A stretch of 64,000 nucleotides of DNA, from the NCBI GenBank assembly GCA_016946835.1, contig JACVTC010000161.1, positions 58,501 to 122,500 of the forward strand, read 5' to 3'. Source of the stretch: Neocallimastix lanati (nom. inval.) (lineage: Eukaryota; Neocallimastigomycota; Neocallimastigomycetes; Neocallimastigales; Neocallimastigaceae). Under the pieces are notes generated by a model. The model was not told the DNA's origin, searched no databases, and saw only the letters and a list, made by a program, of their open reading frames with translations. Numbering within the stretch: the first letter of the stretch is position 1; each line of letters begins with the position of its first letter. The position numbers and the translations under genes were made by a program. Below, one piece after another: positions 48,881 to 60,485 of the stretch.

Positions 48881-49944
48881 TTATTATTATTGCTACTAGT
48901 TTTATTACTATTATAATTGTTATTATTGTAATTATTATTATAATTACTTTTGTTATTATAATTGTTATTAGAATTATAATTTTTATCATGATTAATATGG
49001 GTACTAACGTGTTTTGAATGTTTATTATTACTGCTTCTAAAAAGTTTTGAATTACCATTATTTGTTTTTATTTGATTTTTTGTTTTTAATGTATTTTCAA
49101 GTAAAATACATTTAGTATAAATAGTACCAAGATCAACAGGGAATTCTTCCATTTCTTCAATTACTTCTTGGAATTTTGAATGTAACCCATTATAAAAAAT
49201 TAAAACTAAGGCTTCTTCACTGAATCCAAGACCATTCGAAAGAGTTCTAAATTGTTCAATATAATCATTTATTTTCCCATAATTATGTTTCAATTTTATT
49301 AATTGAATCTTAGCTAATTTTTTGCTTGCAACGTTGGAAAATGCTTTTCTTAATTCAGTAGTCAATTCAGAAAGAGTTTTTGGGTTAGTATCCTTGTACG
49401 TAGCTAGATACCAATTACGAGCGCCATCCCTCAAACGGGATTTAATAAAGTTAATTTTGATATCTTCTGTAGCTTCTGAATTTGGATATGTTTTAAAAGT
49501 ATCTTCACAAAGTTGACAGAATAGATCAGTTTCTTTAGTATCTCCAGAGAAAAATCCAGGTTCAGGAACTTGTTGTAAACGGTTTGAAAAAGCATTCCTC
49601 ATAATAACATCATTGTCATCATCACGTCTAGTAGTGGTAGATACATTATCCTCTTGTGTTTGACTAGTAGAAGGAATATCATTTGTAGCAATATTTATAT
49701 TTAACTTTTCATCTAAAATTTTTGTTAAATTAGATAATTGATTAATAATATTTTTATTATCTTTGTAAAGTGTATAAAGTTTTTTTTGTAAGTCCTTGTT
49801 ATATTCATTAAAATCTTCTTTTAATAAAAAACTATCATTAACAGAAGAAGCCAATTCGGATACAGTAACTTGGGCGTCAGACCTTAATTTATTAACTTCT
49901 GACATTGGAGCAATGTCAGCCCATACATTATTGTAAAAAGACAT
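48868..49944 (-). CDS. gag: Element B gag
   Basis: 358 codons, ATG at 49944 only 34 nt after the 5' LTR. N-terminal coiled-coil-like region (about 15-90), an acidic/Thr-rich linker, capsid-like domain about 130-280 (PEPGFFSGDTKETDLFCQL, LKHNYGKINDYIEQFRTL), then an Asn/Lys/Tyr-rich tail with no CCHC knuckle. The capsid resembles that of element A. Terminated by TAA directly after the slippery heptamer. Confidence 0.93.
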   Translation of the reverse strand: MSFYNNVWADIAPMSEVNKLRSDAQVTVSELASSVNDSFLLKEDFNEYNKDLQKKLYTLYKDNKNIINQLSNLTKILDEKLNINIATNDIPSTSQTQEDNVSTTTRRDDDNDVIMRNAFSNRLQQVPEPGFFSGDTKETDLFCQLCEDTFKTYPNSEATEDIKINFIKSRLRDGARNWYLATYKDTNPKTLSELTTELRKAFSNVASKKLAKIQLIKLKHNYGKINDYIEQFRTLSNGLGFSEEALVLIFYNGLHSKFQEVIEEMEEFPVDLGTIYTKCILLENTLKTKNQIKTNNGNSKLFRSSNNKHSKHVSTHINHDKNYNSNNNYNNKSNYNNNYNNNNYNSNKTSSNNNKTKN

Positions 49945-49978
49945 ATTAAAGTAGTAACCAAAACTAGGGTAAGGTTAT

Positions 49979-50714
49979 TGTTAAAATTAAGATATAAAAT
50001 AGTTTTATGATTAATAACGTTACTAGGTTAATATGTTGAATTATATATTAATAATCCAACAATAATTAATTAATAATAATATAAAAATAATATAAGATAA
50101 ATAGTTAAGTTATTTAAACACTTAATATCTAAGAATATTTTAAATAATAATTTCTTTGAAGGATTTATGAAAATATTTATTTATTGAATTACTAGTATAT
50201 AATTATTGTAAGTACAATAACCTTACAAAGAACATAAAAGATAGATTTTTACATCTTTCTTTTATACTTTGTAAGTTACATAATAATAATATTTAATTAT
50301 AAGATATTAATAATATAGTAATATGAATATTAATAAAATATTAAGATAATAACAATATCGATATGTTTAAAATATTTAATATAACTAAATAAATTTAATT
50401 TATAATTATATAATTAATTTGAATAATTAAAAATAGTAGTTAATATATATGATGTAAACATATATATAAACATAATATAAATAAATACATGTGACGTCAT
50501 ATGTAGATAATTGAAATTATTAATATAAATCTTATTTACTAATATTCTCAGAATTATTAGGCCTAAGATAATTCCTTAAATATTAAATAAGAATTTATAT
50601 TAATTATTAATTATTTAAATATATATATTATTTATATTTAAATAAATAATATTTGTTAACTATTGAAATGTAAATAACTGAAATTGAGATTTCAATTCAG
50701 TTATAATTTCAACA
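49979..50714 (-). repeat. 5' LTR of element B
   Basis: 736 bp, identical in length and apparently in sequence to the 3' copy; followed by AACTA on the plus strand. Confidence 0.95.
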
Positions 50715-50719
50715 AACTA

Positions 50720-50763
50720 AGAAAATATAATTATTTGCTAACAAATAATTATAGATTCTTACA
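50720..50763 (-). mobile_element. Solo LTR 14, right remnant, next to tRNA-Gly copy 5
   Basis: Continues LTR 14 after element B: AGAAAATATAATTATT to GATTCTTACA, matching the end of LTR 4. It ends 18 nt before the tRNA. Confidence 0.88.
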
Positions 50764-50781
50764 CAAGTTTACAAGTGTGTA

Positions 50782-50852
50782 GCGTTAATAGTATAGAGGT
50801 AGAATATTTGCCTTCCAAGCAAATGGCCCGGGTTCGATTCCCGGTTAACGCA
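50782..50852 (+). tRNA. tRNA-Gly (anticodon TCC), copy 5
   Basis: Same 71 nt as the other copies; T8 terminator 5 nt downstream. Its downstream flank differs from copies 2-4: instead of the duplicated block there is a tRNA-like sequence 28 nt away. Confidence 0.95.
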
Positions 50853-50880
50853 ACAAATTTTTTTTCATTACTATAGAAAA

Positions 50881-51038
50881 GCTCTCACAGCTTAATCAGT
50901 CAGGCAAAAGGGTGGTGTGTGGTCGTCAGACTTCCAATCGAAAGATTTGGGATTCAAGTCTCGTAGTAAATGTTTCAATAAAGTTTTTTTTTTTATGAAA
51001 AAAAAAAAAAAAAAGAAAAAGAAAAAGAAATGAAAAAG

Positions 51039-51088
<50 letters not shown>
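50881..51088 (+). mobile_element. tRNA-like / SINE-like element with A-rich tail
   Basis: Starts GCTCTCACAGCTTAATCAGT, resembling an A box region; CAGACTTCCAATCGAAAG resembles an anticodon arm, and GGGATTCAAGTCTC a B box about 60-70 nt downstream. Acceptor arms do not pair cleanly and the length (~90 nt) is too long for a normal tRNA. It is followed by an A/G-rich then pure A tail (50999-51088). Either a tRNA-derived SINE or a tRNA pseudogene. Confidence 0.5.
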
Positions 51089-51092
<4 letters not shown>

Positions 51093-52064
51093 AATTAATT
51101 TTTTTGTCATAATAAATAAATCATACATTAAGTATATGAATTTTTTTTTTTTTACCTATTTTTATATAAAAGATAAAAATATAAATATATATTTCTTTTA
51201 TATATATAAAGACCTATTCCTATATATTCTCAGATAATAAAGAAAAAAATTATCCTAAATATACTATCAATAATTAAAAAGAATGCAAAGAAGAAATCAA
51301 ATAAGATTTAATTAATGGTTCTAATTTAAATGATATAATATCAATGACAATAATTAAAGATTGTTATTTTTTTATTTTTATTTTATTTTTTTTATTTATT
51401 TTTAAAAAATAAATTAAAAGTTAAAATATAAAATTATTATTATATATTACTTTATAAAAATTTAATTTTTTAAAAAATTTTAAATCAAAATTTCAATATA
51501 ATTTTAATATTTTATAATTTATATATAGCAAATATTCAAAAATTAAAAATTAAAAATTTTAAAATTCAAAACTATTATATATAATAATTGAAATATATAT
51601 GAAAACAAAATAAATAAATAAATATTAATTAGAATAAATTATTATTATATAATTATAATATATATTCTATTTTTATTTTTAAATAAGACAGTTTTTTCCT
51701 TTCTATGTTTATTATTATAGTGAAATTTTTAATTGGCAAACTCGTAAGTATTATTAATAAATAGATAAATTGAATGTTTTTATTATATTATTACTATTAT
51801 TAATTATAAAATATAAAAAAAAAAAAAAAAAAATTATTACAATTATTCAAACTTATAATTATATAATAATTTCTAATAATCATATTTTTATGTTTAATTT
51901 TATATATGATTTGAGCATAATCTCAATATAGTTGAATAACTATAGAAAAAAAATGTGTTTATTGCAATTATGAAGTATCTTAATATTTTTCAAAATTATA
52001 ATTTAAGGTTTATCAGTTACTATGAATAAGTTATTTATTATTTGATTATTATTAGTATTATTTA
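51089..52064. other. AT-rich intergenic DNA
   Basis: No gene or defined repeat seen; homopolymer runs and ATATA stretches only. Confidence 0.6.
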
Positions 52065-52480
<416 letters not shown>

Positions 52481-54335
52481 TGTTAAGAGTTATGAATTTA
52501 TGGTTTATAATTATGTCAATTTTATTAATATATTTTATGATAAAGAGTTACTCGCACTTAATTATTCTAAATTAAATGCTTTATATTAATACATTGTGGC
52601 TTATACATTATTTATATTACAATGTGTTTCAATACATTTGAAGCTTATTTTTCATACATTTCACATATTCTAACAATCCCCCTTAAACCTAGTTATTCTA
52701 TAATGAATAAATTGGTTTACTGGTGAATATGTGTATATAAAATTATCCTATTTTACAATATTAACTTGATATTATTAAACTGTTATATATATTTCTATCC
52801 TAAATTAACCTCTAATTTTACATGAATAAAATATTTTTTATGTTATATTAATTATTTAATTTAATTTAAATATTGCTAAAATAATTTCTTAAATATATTT
52901 ATAATTTAATAATTTCCCCCTAAAACTAAATATTTAATATTTTTACACCTTTAATAAATATTAGATGAATCTATGTCATCTTTAATATAAAATAATTATA
53001 TGGCTTAAATATACCATTTATATATGATGGAAACCTTTCTCTTGAAGGGTGATATTATACCATCTCAATTTGTGTGAATACCTCTTATATATTGGGTTTT
53101 ATATCACTAATAATTATAATCCGCTTTATAGATTAGCATTAACTGTATATATTTTCGCTTTGTAGTTTTAGCGATAACTATTAAAATAAATTGTTAATTA
53201 TATATTGGTGTATTTGATAAATCATAATCTTGGGTTATTAAAATTGATTGTATTTATAATTAATTATATTATTCTAGTCATTTAAACTTATTAGTAATAA
53301 TATAAATTGTTTCATAATTGATTAATATTCAATATTTCAGTTAATTCTTTCTTAAAGGTTAAATTTTTTTAATTTTTGGTATTAGTAAGCTATTTTATTC
53401 ATTTCAAGATAATAATATTTTTAAATAATTAGCTCAAAGAATCAGTTAAGTGACTTTTCTTTAATATTTTTATTTTCTTTTATATTTTTATAATTTGTAT
53501 TTTATTTTGCCTACTTTCCCCCTAAAATTCAAATTTCTAAAAAGGATTTTATATATTTGAATTTTCTCATTATTAAAATATTAATTATAAAATTTTAATA
53601 ATTTTAAATACTCTGTAATAAATAAGTATAGTTTATAGATGGATAAACATCATCCATTTTTATATAACTCATGGTTATATTTATTATTTTATTATACCTT
53701 TCATCACGAAGGTTTGTATTATGATTATATTAAATAATTTTTTTTATTTAAACCTATTTCACGCTAGGTTTAATACTATTATTATTGTTAGAATGTACCC
53801 TAGGAATTATCATTCTATTATATTTCCCTTGAATATTTGGGATATTATATATTAATTATTTTATATGAGGTCTCTGACATATAGACTCCTCCATTATTGT
53901 AGTTTATATTTATATATACGTGTTTGATATTTATAAATATGCGTTAAAATAACTATACTTTAAATAATATGTTTTGTATATTCATGGGGCGGAAATAGTC
54001 CATCACATAGTAGATTCCTTCATGTATAGATATTATATTATAGCCAAAAGCTTATTTGTTAAGATATCAAATTATAATTTCAATTAAGAGTCTCTAGTAT
54101 GAAGATATATAATTTTCTTTTATATACGTTTATACGTGTTTTTTCTTTTTAAATAAATATTTTTATATATTTTTTTTTGAGTTTTACTTATCCTGAAATA
54201 ACTTCTTTTATCAACAGTTTTATATTTTACGCGTTTCTTCAATTTTCTTTCTTGATCATTTTGATCAGTTATCAGTTTTATTAGTCATCTTAAAAATTGA
54301 CATAATGAACAACCTTTATCATAATTTAAAATTCA

Positions 54336-54368
<33 letters not shown>

Positions 54369-54640
54369 TTTTGACATAATATTGTTTCCGGCAAAAGATT
54401 CTTTTACTATGAATCTTTTTAAGAGTCAGATGAGACTCTTAATCTGTTAAGAGTTATGAATTTATGGTTTATAATTATGTCAATTTTATTAATATATTTT
54501 ATGATAAAGAGTTACTAGCACTTAATTATTCTAAATTAAATGCTTTTATATTAATACATTGTGGCTTATACATTATTTATATTACAATGTGTTTCAATAC
54601 ATTTGAAGCTTATTTTTCATACATTTCACATATTCTAACA
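52481..54640 (-). mobile_element. Short Copia-like LTR element inserted in a TTA microsatellite
   Basis: Direct repeats at 52481-52675 and 54445-54640 (195 and 196 bp) differ at a few positions. On the minus strand they run TGTTAGAATATG to CTTAACA. Next to the left repeat the minus strand reads AAGGGGGAT, a good polypurine tract; after the right repeat comes GATTAAGAGTCTCATC, a possible primer region. The 1.77-kb interior has no long frame, so it is non-autonomous or decayed. TTA tracts on both sides show insertion inside one microsatellite. Copia assignment rests on LTR ends and the polypurine tract only. Confidence 0.72.
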
Positions 54641-54940
<300 letters not shown>

Positions 54941-57526
54941 TAACTAAGAAATTTTATTATTATTTCATTGATTATAAATATATTTATAAGTATAATAGAT
55001 AATATAATAAAATGAAATATATTTATTAATTCAATGGATGAATACATAAAAATTAATTAAATTATATTAATTAAATCATATTAATTCAATGGATGAAATT
55101 AACTAATAATTTAAAAAATTTATGAACTGTTTGTGTAACATTTATTTTTAATTAATTAAAAAAAAAAAAGATAAATTTATAATTTATAATTAAACTTGAA
55201 TAATTAATTAAATAAATTAAAATTAAAAAAAAAAAAAAAAAAAAGTTGAATAAAGATCATTATAAATAAAGTGATATAAAACGTAAATAAAAACTTTAAT
55301 TATTAATAAATTATTTTATTAATAATTACATAAAAATAAATTAATAAATCATTTGCAAATTCGTGACAGAAATAAAACGTGATCGAAAATAACGTGATAA
55401 AATTAAAATTATGTAAAGACATAAAATTATGAAAGAACATAAAAATTAATGTAAACATAAAATTTATTACATAAATTTTATGTTATGTTAAAATTGAAAT
55501 AATTTATAATTTCTTTTTATTATTTTTATTATTTTTATATTTAATATTTTATTTTATTATATTTTTAATTATTTTAATAATTATTATTTTATATTTATAT
55601 TTTATATTTTATTAATTATAATAAATTAATATTTTATGAATATTTTATATTTTATTTTATACTTTTATCTTAAATACTTTAAATACTAAATAATTAATTT
55701 TTATTATTTCTAAAATAGTTTATAGTTAAAGAAAATTATAAAAAGAATACTTTTTCTTTATGTTAATTCTTTGCAATATTTTATGCCAATTTACTTCATA
55801 CAATACTTAATTTATATTATATAATTACTTTTATATTTACAATGAATAATTAAATAAATGTAACAAATAAGTTTTATAATTACTTTTAAATAATAAATAA
55901 ATAAAATTTTATAATTAAATAACAAATTTATAAAACTTCTCCCAACAAGAGAACTTGAACCAAAGGCGTACTTTATCAAAAGTTTAATATATGTAAATTA
56001 CATTTAATGAATGTATTTTAAGGGCTGGCAAAATGCAATTTGGGGAAATGCAACTCTCCCAAAAAATTAATTAATTAAAAATAAATAAGGGTTAGAAATG
56101 TTATAATTATATTTTATAATTATAAAAAGGGTTATAATATAAAATTTTAATAGATTAGAATTAAAAAAATAAGAAATTAGATTATATTTTTAAATAAAAT
56201 AAATAAATAAAGTATTAACATATAAATAAGTCTATTAATAAATAATAAATGAATTAACAAATAATAAATAAATAATGGAAAAATAAATAGAAAAATAAAT
56301 AATTAATAATAATAAATAATGGATTAATATATAATAAATAATATATTAAAAATGATAATAAATATTGATTATTAAATAATTGGTTTTCATGCACTATCTT
56401 TCATTTTATATTACTGATTGAAATAACAAAACAATTATATTTAAATACCTTGATTAACAATAAGTAAAGTAACAGCATTGATTTATAAATAATAAATAAT
56501 AAATAATAAATAATGGAATAATAAAATATTAAAGAGAATAAAAAGAATAAAAAGAGTATTTATTAACAATAAATAATAAAAAGAGTTTTAATTAATATAT
56601 AATATTGTAAAACGAATAAATAAGTATTTATAATTAAATAATAAATATTAAAAAGAATAAAATGAATATTTATTACTAAAAATAACCTTTATGATAGTCA
56701 TATTCAATAGACCAATAAATAATAAAGTTTTTTTTTTTTTATTTTTTTTTTTTTTTATTTTTATATGTATTATACCAATAACTATTTAATAATGAAATAA
56801 ATTCTTTGTTTCTAATATTTCCTTCATATAATATTATTTATTTAATATAATAAAAAATAAAATATTTAAATAAAATATATTAAAAAATATTAATATATAT
56901 TTAATATTGATATATAAAATATTGAATATAAAATAAAATTGAAATATAAAAAAATTATTTGCACATTTAATATTGATATATAAAAAAAAAATATTTATAT
57001 ATTTATCGATGATATTTCATTTTTAAAGATTCAGGACAAGTACTTTTCATAAATATTGCCTAATTTTAGCATTTATAACATTTATGTACGTTTAAAGAGG
57101 AGAATAATTAAAATGAAATGAATTAGGTGATACCATAATTAATTATTTCTGCATTATTTATTTCATTCTATATTAAATACATTGGATGATATATAGGATC
57201 AATAATTGAAGGATATTAAAAATATTTATTATCAATAATTATAATTAATAAAATAATATAAAATAAATTTTTTAATAATAAAAATTTAAAATTTATTAGA
57301 TATTTCTCAAAATTTTATTTTTATTATACTTATTTTTTTATTCAGTAGTTAATTTTAACTATTTATATTTTAAATGAATATTGCCAAAAATTAATATTAA
57401 AATGATATATTATATACTATATACTAATTCAATTTGTTAATATTTAAGGAAAATATTTTTTTTTTTTTTTTTTTTTTTAGGATTAATTTTATGGTAAGAT
57501 ATTGCCAACCATGAAAGTTCGTTTCT
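54941..57526. other. AT-rich intergenic DNA
   Basis: No gene found. Homopolymers, AAT/ATA-rich repeats at 56210-56660 and a T tract at 56724-56760. A slightly less AT-rich patch at 55935-56060 has no open frame of note. Confidence 0.55.
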
Positions 57527-57781
57527 TAAAAAATGTGGTGATTATTTATTTTTTTATTTTTTGTTAAATTTATAATATATAAATTGAAAAAAAAAATGTG
57601 GTGATTATTTATTTTTTTATTTTTTGTTAAATTTATAATATATAAATTGAAAAAAAAAATGTGGTGATTATTTATTTTTTTATTTTTTGTTAAATTTATA
57701 ATATATAAATTGAAAAAAAAAATGTGGTGATTATTTATTTTTTTATTTTTTGTTAAATTTATAATATATAAATTGAAAAGA
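57527..57781. repeat. 60-bp tandem repeat, four copies
   Basis: A 60-bp unit beginning AAAATGTGGTGATTATTT is repeated four times with no visible change except at the right end. The minus strand is open across it (repeat of NLYIINLTKNKKINNHHIFF), but composition and isolation argue against a gene. Confidence 0.93.
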
Positions 57782-58209
57782 AAAAATATTAATATATTAT
57801 TTATTTTATAGTTCACATTAACTGCAAAAATGTATAATTACTTCATTTTATACCAAAAGTTTAACATATAAAATATGTTTAAATAAAAAAAGTTTACACC
57901 TATTAAAGTATATTGTGACCTTCCCAAAAAAAAATATTATATTATATATATATTTATTTTAATTTTTTATAATTTAAAATTTATTTATTAAATTATAATT
58001 AAAAAATATATTTAAAATTAAAAATGAAAATATAAAAATAAAAAAAAAAAAAATAAAATATAAAATAAAAATAAAAATAAAATATAAAATGAAAATAAAA
58101 ATAAAAAAATTTATAATTTAATATTTTTTTTATTTTAATTGAAAAAAAATTTTTTTATTTTAATATTCAAATGATTATATAATAAATTTTTATTAATTAT
58201 AGCTGTATA
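57782..58209. other. AT-rich intergenic DNA
   Basis: A/T homopolymer-rich; AAAATA/AAATAAAA repeats at 58020-58110. No gene seen. Confidence 0.55.
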
Positions 58210-59039
58210 ATTTAATAGGATTATTTCATATTCATTCTTTTTTTATTTATATTTTCACCATATTTAATTAAAATATTCTTCTAATTCTTTTTTTAATTTG
58301 TTATATCTATTTATGCTTCATATTTTTTTATTTTAAATATTCTACTAAACCTTTATTTCCACTAAAGTATTCATAAAATAATAGTGTTTCACCATATTTA
58401 TTTTCTTTATTTATATATGCTCCATGTTTTACTAAATATTCTACTGAATCTTTATTTCCACTATAACATGCTTCAAATAATGGTGTACTTCTATATTTAT
58501 TATTTTCTTAAATTTATATTTGCTCCATGTTCTACTAAATATTCTACTAAATCTTTATTTCCACTTTCACAGACCTTAAATAATGGTGTTTCACCATCTT
58601 CATCTTCTGATTTATGTCTGCTCCATGTTCAACTAAATATTTTACAAAAATATTCTACTAAATCTTCATTTTCATTTTTACATGCGTTTAATAATGGGAT
58701 CACACTATCACTATAAATATTATTTTTTTTTTTTTTTTTTTTTAAAATTTAATATAATTTTATATTCATCTTTAGAAATTTTCTTTATTTAAATTAATGA
58801 TAGAAATAAAAACTTTATTTTTATAGAGAAGAAGTAGCCATTTAATAAATTCAATATTATAAAATTTTGATATATTAAAAATATTTTTTTAATTTCTCCA
58901 TATTTGAACTCTTTATTAATTCTTTTATTTCAGAAGAAGTAACGTATAAAAGAATTTTCTAGATTATTTGTTTCAGTTTTAATTTTTTAGACTCATGTCC
59001 ATTATCATTATCTTCTTCAGAGTAATTAAAATAAACCAT
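58210..59039 (-). pseudogene. Ankyrin-repeat protein, degenerate
   Basis: An ATG at 59037-59039 opens an acidic then Lys-rich start (MVYFNYSEEDNDNGHESKK), soon stopped. Downstream the minus strand encodes at least four ankyrin repeats in shifting frames, with PLLNACKNENEDLVEYF, ETPLFKVCESGNKDLVEYL and STPLFEACYSGNKDSVEYLV followed by xHGAxIN. Several frameshifts, stops and a T-run interrupt it, so no product of size is possible unless introns or assembly errors account for the breaks. Ankyrin repeats mediate protein contacts; this style of repeat is abundant in anaerobic gut fungi. The ATA tract lies upstream of its start. Confidence 0.8.
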
Positions 59040-59130
59040 TTAATACAAAATATAATAATTATATATATACATATAAGAGATAATTAGAATAAAAGAAATA
59101 GAAATAAAATTTAAAAGGGATATTCAATCT

Positions 59131-59501
<371 letters not shown>

Positions 59502-59601
59502 TAATAACTATTATTATATATATATTTCTATGTCTTTTTTTTTTTTTTTTTTTCATTATCTGTTCATTATATAGATGTGAATCTTTAGATTTCGTCAATG
59601 A

Positions 59602-59646
<45 letters not shown>

Positions 59647-59761
59647 CTTAATATTCAGTGATAAAAATAGGGACTCTTTCCCATTATTGTCCTCACCTAT
59701 TCTTATATTTTAGACTATGAAAATTGTATCAATAAATAAATATATATGTACATATTTTTTT

Positions 59762-60260
59762 TTTTTTTTGGTGGAATTTCAACTTTAGATGAGCTACAAT
59801 TTGATACTGAGGAAACGGAGACATTTAAAGTGAACATCTCTTAAACAATTCATAGAAGTCTACTGTTCCTTATATTTTGGGACTTGCTCGTTATCTTGCA
59901 TAGAAAAAAAAAAAAAACAAAAAAAAAAAAAATAATACCTATCATTAGTAGCTCTCTTGAGTACCTTTTTTGATCGATTTAGTAAGAAATCCTTCCGAAC
60001 CAAAGAGTATCGACGTCGTACAGATAATCACTTTTGGAACAATAACTATTAGTAGTAGTCCTAATATATATATTTAAGGCACAAATACTAACAGTCTAGT
60101 TCCGCTTACAGAATCTATAGAGAGTAATTCTCTTAATGAGAATCTTTCCGTATTTTCAGAGGAGAGTTTAATGGACACCAACGCTATGCTTTTTTTTTTT
60201 TTTTAAAGATGTTACTTCTTTGTTTTATTATGCTACTACACATAGCATACATCATACCGA
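59762..60260 (+). pseudogene. Unidentified decayed coding stretch
   Basis: Less AT-rich than its surroundings, with protein-like segments in successive frames: GISTLDELQFDTEETETFK (59772 on), IHRSLLFLIFWDLLVILHR (about 59849-59905, hydrophobic), FFDRFSKKSFRTKEYRRR (about 59968-60020) and TNSLVPLTESIESNSLNENL (about 60080-60145), then DVTSLFYYATTHSIHHTE after a T run (60208 on). A and T homopolymers separate the pieces. Either a pseudogene or exons of a gene I cannot splice. I do not recognise the family. Confidence 0.45.
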
Positions 60261-60267
60261 AATATAT

Positions 60268-60412
60268 ATTTTTTAAATTCTGAACTATTATTTTTATTTT
60301 TTTTATTGCATTAATTTTTTTTTTGATTCCGAAATATTTTTTTTTTTTTAAATTCTGAACTATTATTTTTATTTTTTTTATTGCATTAATTTTTTTTTTG
60401 ATTAATAAAATA
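60268..60412. repeat. Tandem duplication, about 73 bp
   Basis: Two adjacent copies containing TTTAAATTCTGAACTATTAT and ending in a T run followed by TTTGATT. Noncoding. Confidence 0.85.
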
Positions 60413-60436
60413 ATAATTAAATAAATTTATATTTTA

Positions 60437-60437
60437 A

Positions 60438-60484
<47 letters not shown>
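60437..60484. repeat. Short (AAT)n microsatellite
   Basis: About 16 units of AAT/ATA. Confidence 0.9.

Positions 60485-60485
<1 letters not shown>

Larger units (their letters stand above)
43723..50714 (-). mobile_element. Element B: Ty3/gypsy LTR retrotransposon nested in a solo LTR
   Basis: 6992 bp. LTRs 43723-44458 and 49979-50714 are both 736 bp and look identical. Perfect 5-bp duplication AACTA (43718-43722 and 50715-50719). Minus-strand order: 5' LTR, 34-nt leader, gag, frameshift signal, protease, pol, ~580 bp of untranslated DNA, polypurine run ATGGGAGGGCAT (44459-44470), 3' LTR. Base composition is host-like. Pol has one TGA and a second frame change between protease and RT. Confidence 0.95.

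Noticed and set aside
50892-51128. 78-residue frame with poly-Phe
   Set aside because: Antisense of the tRNA-like element and its A-rich tail.
57526-57816. Minus-strand frame of repeated NLYIINLTKNKKINN
   Set aside because: Product of a 60-bp AT tandem repeat; no start context, no family.
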